Shown here piece by piece: positions 1 to 3,979 of a stretch of 8,017 nucleotides of DNA. Position numbers and translations under genes: made by a program. The DNA comes from an uncultured Pseudomonadota bacterium (GTDB lineage: Bacteria > Pseudomonadota > Gammaproteobacteria > Steroidobacterales > Steroidobacteraceae), in NCBI GenBank assembly GCA_946479515.1, contig CAMLGF010000105.1:1-8017 (forward strand), read 5' to 3'. The notes under the pieces were generated by a model, which worked only from the letters and a program-made list of their open reading frames with translations, searched no databases and was not told the origin of the DNA. How positions within the stretch are numbered: position 1 is the first letter of the stretch; each line of letters opens with the position of its first letter.

Positions 1-403
1 AGGTGAGCTCCTCGGACAGCTGCATCATGTTCTGGTTGGCCTTGAGGTCCGGATACGCCTCGGCCAGCGCGAACAGGCGGCCGAGCGTGGCGCCGAGTGC
101 GCCTTCGGCGCCGGACAACGTGTTCATCGCGGCGACGTCACCGGGATTGGCGGCCGCCGCCTTCACGGCCGACACCGCCTGGTTGCGCGCGGTGATCACG
201 GCCTCGAGCGTTTCGCGCTCGTGCTTCATGTAGCCCTTGGCGGTCTCGACGAGATTGGGAATGAGGTCGTAGCGGCGGGTGAGTTGCACGTCGATCTGCG
301 CGAAGGCGTTCTTGTAACCATTACGCGCGCCCACCAGCTTGTTGTAGATGCCGATGACCCAGAGGACGAGGACGACGACTATGCCGAGAAGAATCCAACC
401 CAT
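1..403 (-). CDS. lemA: LemA family protein (partial, C-terminus beyond left edge)
   Basis: This gene reads leftwards out of the window; 134 codons are present of the roughly 190 usual for LemA proteins. The protein begins MGWILLGIVVVLVLWVIGIY, one N-terminal membrane segment (about residues 3-20), followed by the family's YNKLVGARN start of the helical domain. Further family signatures are AFAQIDVQLTRRYDLIPNLV (about 35-54), a long helical stretch with AEAYPDLKANQNMMQLSEEL (about 114-133), matching the LemA pattern of YPDLKAN followed by an LxxEL segment. The ATG at 401-403 is supported by an AGGGAGG Shine-Dalgarno sequence six bases upstream. LemA proteins are inner-membrane anchored helical bundles of poorly defined role; in many proteobacteria the gene is followed by TPM-domain (YgcG-like) genes, which would lie outside this window. 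Family assignment is secure, biochemical function is not. Confidence 0.93.
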   Translation of the reverse strand, partial: MGWILLGIVVVLVLWVIGIYNKLVGARNGYKNAFAQIDVQLTRRYDLIPNLVETAKGYMKHERETLEAVITARNQAVSAVKAAAANPGDVAAMNTLSGAEGALGATLGRLFALAEAYPDLKANQNMMQLSEELT

Positions 404-454
404 GATGGGCCTCCCTGAAGCGCGCCCTGGCGAGCGCAAGGTATTCGCGCGTGA

Positions 455-483
455 AATATGGGTATGACCGCCGGCCAATGCAA
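455..483 (-). promoter_or_regulatory. Candidate sigma-70 promoter for lemA
   Basis: On the minus strand TTGCAT (478-483) and CATATT (455-460) are separated by exactly 17 bases. The -10 box matches the consensus at 4 of 6 positions and the -35 box at its TTG. Transcription would start near 447, giving a leader of about 45 bases before the lemA ATG, which fits. This is pattern matching only. Confidence 0.4.
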
Positions 484-555
484 GATCGATCACCTGGTGC
501 ACCGGCGGCGTCGATTATGTACCTGATTCGGCCAGATTCCACGCTTCCGCAGAAG

Positions 556-580
556 GCCGCGGACGTGATGTCGTCGCGGC
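556..580 (+). other. GC-rich hairpin abutting the pilin start codon
   Basis: GCCGCG (556-561) pairs with CGCGGC (575-580), and inside it GAC (562-564) can pair with GTC (570-572), leaving a five-base loop and a two-base bulge. The structure ends on the base before the ATG at 581 and fills the place where a Shine-Dalgarno sequence would be; no clear one is visible. It may restrict translation of the pilin or be chance in GC-rich DNA. Confidence 0.35.
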
Positions 581-1003
581 ATGTTCGTTCGCGGCGTCAC
601 CCTGCTCGAGATGCTGGTCGTGTTGCTGGTGGTGGCCGTCATCGCCGCGCTGGCGTTGCCTGCCTATCGCCAGCACCTGCTGCGCGTGAATCGAACCGAG
701 GCCACACGCCTGCTCCATGAAATCGCGGCGGCCGAGGAGCGTTTCTATCTGCGCCATGGCTACTACGTGAGCGGCATTTCGGCACCTCCGCCGCAAGGTC
801 TGGGGCTGGCATCGATCGCCGATGCGCCTCACTACGTGTTCTCGGTGGCCGTCGCCGAGGACGGCCAGACCTTCATCGCCAGCGCCACGCCCACGCGCGA
901 GGGCGGCCAGGATGCCGACGGCGAGTGCCTGGTGTTCTCGCTCGATCAGCGCGGGCGGCGCGCGGTGAGTGGCTCGCGGGAAACTTCATTCTGCTGGCGG
1001 TGA
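581..1003 (+). CDS. pilE: Type IV pilin-like protein (PilE-like)
   Basis: A 140-residue prepilin. The five-residue leader MFVRG ends in the glycine cut by prepilin peptidase PilD, followed by VTLLEMLVVLLVVAVIAALA: glutamate is at mature position 5 and the long hydrophobic helix is typical of class III signal peptides. Mature residue 1 is Val rather than the usual Phe. The next helix (RTEATRLLHEIAAAEERFYLRHGYY) is characteristic of PilE-type pilins, and C116 and C138 near the end would form the D-region disulfide. An in-frame TGA at 566-568 rules out an upstream start, so ATG 581 is chosen although no clear Shine-Dalgarno site precedes it. Pilins are assembled into envelope-spanning fibres for adhesion, twitching or DNA uptake. 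The gene is not accompanied by fimT, pilV, pilW, pilX or pilY1 here. Whether it is a major or minor subunit cannot be told. Confidence 0.85.
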   Translation: MFVRGVTLLEMLVVLLVVAVIAALALPAYRQHLLRVNRTEATRLLHEIAAAEERFYLRHGYYVSGISAPPPQGLGLASIADAPHYVFSVAVAEDGQTFIASATPTREGGQDADGECLVFSLDQRGRRAVSGSRETSFCWR

Positions 1004-1024
1004 ACCCATGCCATAGTTGCGCGC

Positions 1025-2002
1025 ATGACATCGCGCACGATGCCGTTGCTCGCATTGCTGCTGTCCGTGGCGTGCACGGCCAGCGCGGGTCCGGCCAACG
1101 CGGGCCCGCCGACGCTCAAGCTCGCCACCTGGAATCTCGAATGGTTCATGACGCCCGAGACGCTGCGCGCTCTCGCCCCCGCCTGCCGTCCGAAACACGC
1201 GCCGCGCGAGCGCGCACGACGCGCGGTGCCCTGCGACGTCGCCGGGAATCTGAACCGCAGCGGCGAGGACATCGCGGCGATGCGCCGCCATGCGCTCAGG
1301 CTCGATGCCGATGTGATCGCACTGCAGGAGGTCGACGGCGAGTCCGCGGCGCGGCTGTTGTTCCCCGGGTACGAGTTCTGCTTTTCGAACCGGGTGGACG
1401 TGCAGAACAATGGCTTCGCCATTCGCCGCGGCCTGCCGTTCCGTTGCGGACCCGAGTTCGCGCCGCTGTCCCTTGCCGATGACGTCCGGCGCGGTGTCGA
1501 GCTGCGGCTGTATCCCGGCACGCCAAGCGAATTACGCCTGCTGTCCGTGCACCTTAAATCGGGCTGTGCCCGTGACCCGCTCGATTCGCCCCGCGCCAGC
1601 TGCACCACCCTGGCCGCCCAGGTTCCCGTGCTCGAACGCTGGATCGATTCGCAGGCGGCGGCGCGCGTGCCTTTCGCCGTGCTCGGCGATTTCAACCGGG
1701 ATTTGCGGCGCGAACCCGCCGGCGCGTCATTGTGGGCCGAGATCGATGATTCGGAGCCCCAGGACGCGGACCTCGTCAATACCGCCGACGGGCAGGAATT
1801 TCAGAACTGCAGCCCTTCCCAGACTTTCACCGGCTTCATCGACTACATCGTCCTCGGCCGCCGCATGGCGCGGGGATTGGTAAAGAATTCCTTCGGACGT
1901 GAGCTTTTCCGGCCCACGGACGCGCTGCGGCGAAAGTTGTCGGATCACTGCCCGGTATTTGTTCGCATTCGGGTGGCAGACGCCGTCGCGGACTTGTCGT
2001 AA
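1025..2002 (+). CDS. Secreted endonuclease/exonuclease/phosphatase family protein
   Basis: A 325-residue protein with an N-terminal Sec signal (MTSRTMPLLALLLSVACTASA, cleavage probably between residues 21 and 26) and a complete EEP (DNase I/AP endonuclease/sphingomyelinase) fold. Visible motifs in order: LATWNLEWF with N37, ALQEVDGE with the metal-binding E102, LSVHLKSGC with H176, LGDFNRD with D222 and N224, FIDYIVLG with D273, and the terminal SDH (306-308) whose His is the usual general base. All metal and catalytic positions appear intact, so an active Mg-dependent phosphodiesterase is likely; the substrate (nucleic acid, phospholipid or other phosphoester) cannot be deduced. About eight cysteines lie in the mature part, including C181 and C193 around the loop after the catalytic H176, consistent with disulfides in an exported protein. 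It starts 21 bases after the pilin stop, so co-transcription is plausible. No Shine-Dalgarno site is evident; ATG 1040 is an alternative start but ATG 1025 gives the better charged N-region. Confidence 0.88.
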   Translation: MTSRTMPLLALLLSVACTASAGPANAGPPTLKLATWNLEWFMTPETLRALAPACRPKHAPRERARRAVPCDVAGNLNRSGEDIAAMRRHALRLDADVIALQEVDGESAARLLFPGYEFCFSNRVDVQNNGFAIRRGLPFRCGPEFAPLSLADDVRRGVELRLYPGTPSELRLLSVHLKSGCARDPLDSPRASCTTLAAQVPVLERWIDSQAAARVPFAVLGDFNRDLRREPAGASLWAEIDDSEPQDADLVNTADGQEFQNCSPSQTFTGFIDYIVLGRRMARGLVKNSFGRELFRPTDALRRKLSDHCPVFVRIRVADAVADLS

Positions 2003-2003
2003 A

Positions 2004-2027
2004 CCGCAAAAAATGAAAATCTTGCGG
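2004..2027 (+). other. Weak inverted repeat after the EEP gene
   Basis: CCGCAA (2004-2009) and TTGCGG (2022-2027) can form a six-pair stem with a 12-base A-rich loop directly behind the TAA stop of the EEP gene. No T run follows, so it is a poor intrinsic terminator; it could stabilise the 3' end or be chance. Confidence 0.2.
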
Positions 2028-2049
2028 CAACCCATTAAGTTCAGTTGCG

Positions 2050-2078
2050 TTCAAACGCCGATCCCGCAAGGCAATAAT
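2050..2078 (+). promoter_or_regulatory. Candidate sigma-70 promoter for the PilZ gene
   Basis: TTCAAA (2050-2055, 4 of 6 to consensus) and AATAAT (2073-2078, 5 of 6) are separated by 17 bases in an unusually AT-rich stretch for this window. The predicted start near 2084-2085 would leave a leader of only about 12 bases that just contains the AGGAG at 2086-2090. The fit to consensus is good but the short leader is a reason for caution. Confidence 0.35.
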
Positions 2079-2096
2079 CCTTGAGAGGAGAGCCTG

Positions 2097-2405
2097 ATGA
2101 GCAAAACAACTACAGCAGGGGTTCAGTCGGTGGAGCGCAGGTTGCACACTCGTCACCGGGCGCGCACCACGGTGTACATCACCACGCCGACGGGTCGCAA
2201 GAAACTCTGCCGCGCCATCAATCTCTCGGCCACCGGTGTGTTCGTTGAAACCACCAATCTCGGTCTGCGCAAGGGACAGCAGGTCGAGCTCGCCTTCGCC
2301 ATCAACCTCGGCGCCGTCACCAAGCTGCATCGGCGCACCGCCGTCGTGGCGCATGTGTCGCGCGGCGGCACCGGGTTGATGATGGACGCCTACACCGCTC
2401 GCTGA
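2097..2405 (+). CDS. PilZ domain protein (cyclic-di-GMP receptor)
   Basis: A 102-residue single-domain PilZ protein. The basic RxxxR part of the cyclic-di-GMP binding signature lies in RRLHTRHRAR (14-23; R15/R19 or R19/R23), and the second part is INLSATGVFVET (41-52), with N42, S44 and G47 matching [D/N]xSxxG. Later strands (QQVELAFAINLG, HRRTAVVAHVSRGGTGLMM) fit the PilZ beta barrel. Both ligand motifs are present, so binding of cyclic-di-GMP is expected from family knowledge; the output partner is unknown. The ATG is supported by AGGAG at 2086-2090, six bases upstream. There is no signal peptide or membrane segment, so it should be cytoplasmic. A type IV pilin lies upstream and an EAL protein lies convergently downstream, suggesting a link to surface behaviour, but the pilin is separated by the EEP gene and a probable independent promoter. 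Confidence 0.9.
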   Translation: MSKTTTAGVQSVERRLHTRHRARTTVYITTPTGRKKLCRAINLSATGVFVETTNLGLRKGQQVELAFAINLGAVTKLHRRTAVVAHVSRGGTGLMMDAYTAR

Positions 2406-2417
2406 GGTTGCGGGCGT

Positions 2418-2431
2418 GGCCCTTCGGGGCC
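2418..2431. other. UUCG-tetraloop hairpin in the convergent gap
   Basis: GGCCC (2418-2422), TTCG (2423-2426), GGGCC (2427-2431): a perfect five-pair stem closed by a C(UUCG)G tetraloop, the exceptionally stable loop type, 12 bases after the pilZ stop. No T run follows on either strand. It may act with the next stem-loop to end or protect the pilZ transcript. Confidence 0.4.
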
Positions 2432-2434
2432 GGG

Positions 2435-2472
2435 AGCGCAATCGACCCACGCGCATGATCGAGTGCGCTTTT
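2435..2472 (+). terminator. Candidate intrinsic terminator for the PilZ gene
   Basis: AGCGCA (2435-2440) pairs with TGCGCT (2464-2469); after one A-G mismatch, TCGA (2442-2445) pairs with TCGA (2459-2462), giving a 6+4-pair stem with a 13-base loop. It runs into TTTT (2469-2472). The position, about 30 bases after the pilZ stop and before the convergent EAL gene, suits a terminator, though the loop is large and the T run short. Confidence 0.4.
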
Positions 2473-2492
2473 CGCCGGGCGTCACCACCACC

Positions 2493-3758
2493 TCACGGCA
2501 ACAAAGAATCCAATGCCACCGGCGGCGACGTATCGAAACTCTGCACGAAGTCCACGCCCAGCGCCGTCAGCCAGTTGCTGTGATCGCCCGACTGCACGCG
2601 CTTCGCCACCGTCTGCAGCCCCATGACTTTGGCAGCCTGCACCAGGCCCACGACGCGCGCCTGCGTCAGGCGGTGCTGAAGAGCGTTGGTGGTGAGCTCG
2701 GCATCGAGCTTCAGCAGTCGTACCGCGGCGTGGTCCAGGATGGGCATGCCCGCCCCGACCACGTTGAAGTCGTCGATGGCCACGGGGACACCGACGCGGG
2801 CAAAAACATCGAGTGCCGGCATGACTTCATTCGGATGCGTGAGACAGACGCGCTCCGAGAACTCCACGCCGATGAGCCCGGGCGGCAGGCCGGCCTTCTG
2901 CAGACAGCTTTCGACGAAGCCGATGAAATGCGGCTCGATCACCGCCGAGTCCGACAGGTTGACGGAGAACGCGGGCGAATCCTTCTTCCAGATCGCGGGA
3001 TTGCGGTGCAGCCAGCCGATCAGCTCGCCGATGACGCGCCGGTCGATCATCGAGGCGAGTCCGTGGTTCGCCGCGGTCTGCATCACGCGCTCCGGTGACT
3101 GCTCCTCGCCGTCGACCATGTGCCGCAGCAACACTTCGAAGCGGCGAACGCCTTCGGCCTTGCGCAACCGGATCAGCTGCTGCACGCGCAGCACCACCTG
3201 TTGTTCGCGGATCTGCGCGTACACCGCCTCGAGCGGCAGCGGCACCGCCGGTTTCGGCTTCGGCGGCTTTTGCGCGGGAATCGCGTGCAGCGTCTGCGCG
3301 ATCTCGGAAGCCACGTCGGTGAGGATGGTCTGCACCGCGGGCGTGAGGAATCGTGAGGCGGGGTCCTCGTCTTCCGGCGGCGTGTCCTCGACCACCAGCA
3401 GGCATACGCCCTGCAGCGCCGAGTGCAGGTCGCGCAGCGCCAGCATGATGGCCGTGCGACTGCCCTCGCCCCGCAGGAAGCGCGACTCGCGCGCCGCGCC
3501 GAGCACGAACGCGTCCAGCGCATCGTTCAATGCCTGGCGGAATTCGATGCCGAAATCGGTGGACGTGCAGTGCAGGACTTCGCCGCGCGCGTCGTACAGG
3601 GCGATGGCGCGGTAGCGCGCATGCGGCAGCGCCTGCTCGAGATTTGCCACCCAGCCTGGTGCGACTTCGATGACCTGCTCGTTGAGCACAGACGCACGAA
3701 TGGTGGTCTGGCCCGTTTCGATCGAAGCGGCGGCCAATGTGGACGGGCGGTGGTCCAT
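2493..3758 (-). CDS. Degenerate EAL-domain protein with N-terminal putative sensory region
   Basis: A 421-residue soluble protein. Residues about 25-160 resemble a GAF-like sensory fold (YRAIALYDARGEVLHC at 49-64; a later hydrophobic LQGVCLLVVED strand) but are not securely recognised. A Pro/Lys linker (PAQKPPKPKPAVPLP, 161-175) leads to an EAL domain from about 176. Preserved in it: E208 in FEVLLR (canonical EALLR), N267 in FSVNLSD, E299 in VEFSE, D329-D330, K350 in LLKLD and Q406. Altered: the canonical DDFGTGYSSL loop reads DDFNVVGAGMPIL, and the AEGVE motif reads AKRVQ (385-389), so both glutamates are replaced, including the one considered the general base in studied EAL phosphodiesterases. 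Loss of cyclic-di-GMP hydrolysis is therefore likely, while ligand or partner binding may remain. There is no GGDEF domain or membrane segment. ATG 3756-3758 is the only usual start after the in-frame stop at 3849-3851; its Shine-Dalgarno site is weak. It is convergent with pilZ and divergent from the lyase gene. Confidence 0.85.
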   Translation of the reverse strand: MDHRPSTLAAASIETGQTTIRASVLNEQVIEVAPGWVANLEQALPHARYRAIALYDARGEVLHCTSTDFGIEFRQALNDALDAFVLGAARESRFLRGEGSRTAIMLALRDLHSALQGVCLLVVEDTPPEDEDPASRFLTPAVQTILTDVASEIAQTLHAIPAQKPPKPKPAVPLPLEAVYAQIREQQVVLRVQQLIRLRKAEGVRRFEVLLRHMVDGEEQSPERVMQTAANHGLASMIDRRVIGELIGWLHRNPAIWKKDSPAFSVNLSDSAVIEPHFIGFVESCLQKAGLPPGLIGVEFSERVCLTHPNEVMPALDVFARVGVPVAIDDFNVVGAGMPILDHAAVRLLKLDAELTTNALQHRLTQARVVGLVQAAKVMGLQTVAKRVQSGDHSNWLTALGVDFVQSFDTSPPVALDSLLP

Positions 3759-3788
3759 TTCCCAGAGAGTCTCGACGGTGTCCCGGTG

Positions 3789-3811
3789 CGCAGGGTTACA
3801 GAATCCCTGCG
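3789..3811. promoter_or_regulatory. Inverted repeat upstream of the EAL gene
   Basis: CGCAGGG (3789-3795) and CCCTGCG (3805-3811) form a perfect seven-base inverted repeat with a nine-base spacer, about 30 bases before the EAL start on the minus strand. It could be a dimeric repressor operator or a leader hairpin. No family of regulator can be named from the sequence. Confidence 0.35.
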
Positions 3812-3870
3812 GGGTGGACGTGATGCGGCTCGCGGTCCTGCCCAGGTGTTAAACAGAAGCGTCGGGACGT

Positions 3871-3943
3871 TTGACATAGCCTCGGCAGATTGGGCGCGCG
3901 CATAATCTGGCAACTTCGATCATGCTCGGGCATATTCGGTCAT
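3871..3943 (+). promoter_or_regulatory. Probable control region of the lyase/GH2 operon
   Basis: The divergent gap 3759-3979 holds a perfect TTGACA (3871-3876) and a CATAAT (3901-3906, 5 of 6 to the -10 consensus), but 24 bases separate them, too far for an ordinary sigma-70 pair. Just downstream, TTCGATCAT (3915-3923) and TTCGGTCAT (3935-3943) are direct repeats starting exactly 20 bases apart, two helical turns, as expected for tandem regulator sites. Between them, ATGC (3922-3925) and GCAT (3930-3933) make a small palindrome. A promoter is likely in this region, but its exact boxes are uncertain. Confidence 0.35.
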
Positions 3944-3966
3944 CAGCGCTAAGAACCTGCTGAATC

Positions 3967-3973
3967 GAGGGGG
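3967..3973 (+). promoter_or_regulatory. Strong ribosome-binding site of the lyase gene
   Basis: GAGGGGG lies six bases before the ATG at 3980 and fixes the start that leaves the twin-arginine signal at residues 7-8. It is the best Shine-Dalgarno match in the right half of the window. Confidence 0.6.
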
Positions 3974-3979
3974 ATTTCG

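Noticed and set aside
1025..1087. Possible lipobox (SVAC) making the EEP protein a lipoprotein
   Set aside because: Position -3 before the Cys is Ser instead of Leu/Val/Ile, and good signal peptidase I sites follow (ASA, ANA), so ordinary secretion is more likely.
946..1779. Minus-strand open frame (277 codons) opposite the pilin end and EEP gene
   Set aside because: The sense strand carries every EEP catalytic motif; the antisense product is Ser/Arg-rich without domain features.
2686..3615. Plus-strand open frame (309 codons) opposite the EAL gene
   Set aside because: It is a Ser/Arg/Cys-rich shadow; the minus strand encodes an alignable EAL domain.
3871..3906. TTGACA and CATAAT as a standard sigma-70 promoter
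   Set aside because: The spacer is 24 bases, well outside the 16-18 range; no acceptable -10 lies 17 bases from TTGACA and no -35 lies 17 bases before CATAAT.
3527..3913. Minus-strand frame starting MPDYARAQSAEAMSN that could have been an upstream small gene or a frameshifted N-terminus of the EAL protein
   Set aside because: It overlaps the EAL coding frame by more than 200 bases in another register, turns Arg/Ser-rich, and the EAL protein already has a plausible in-frame start.
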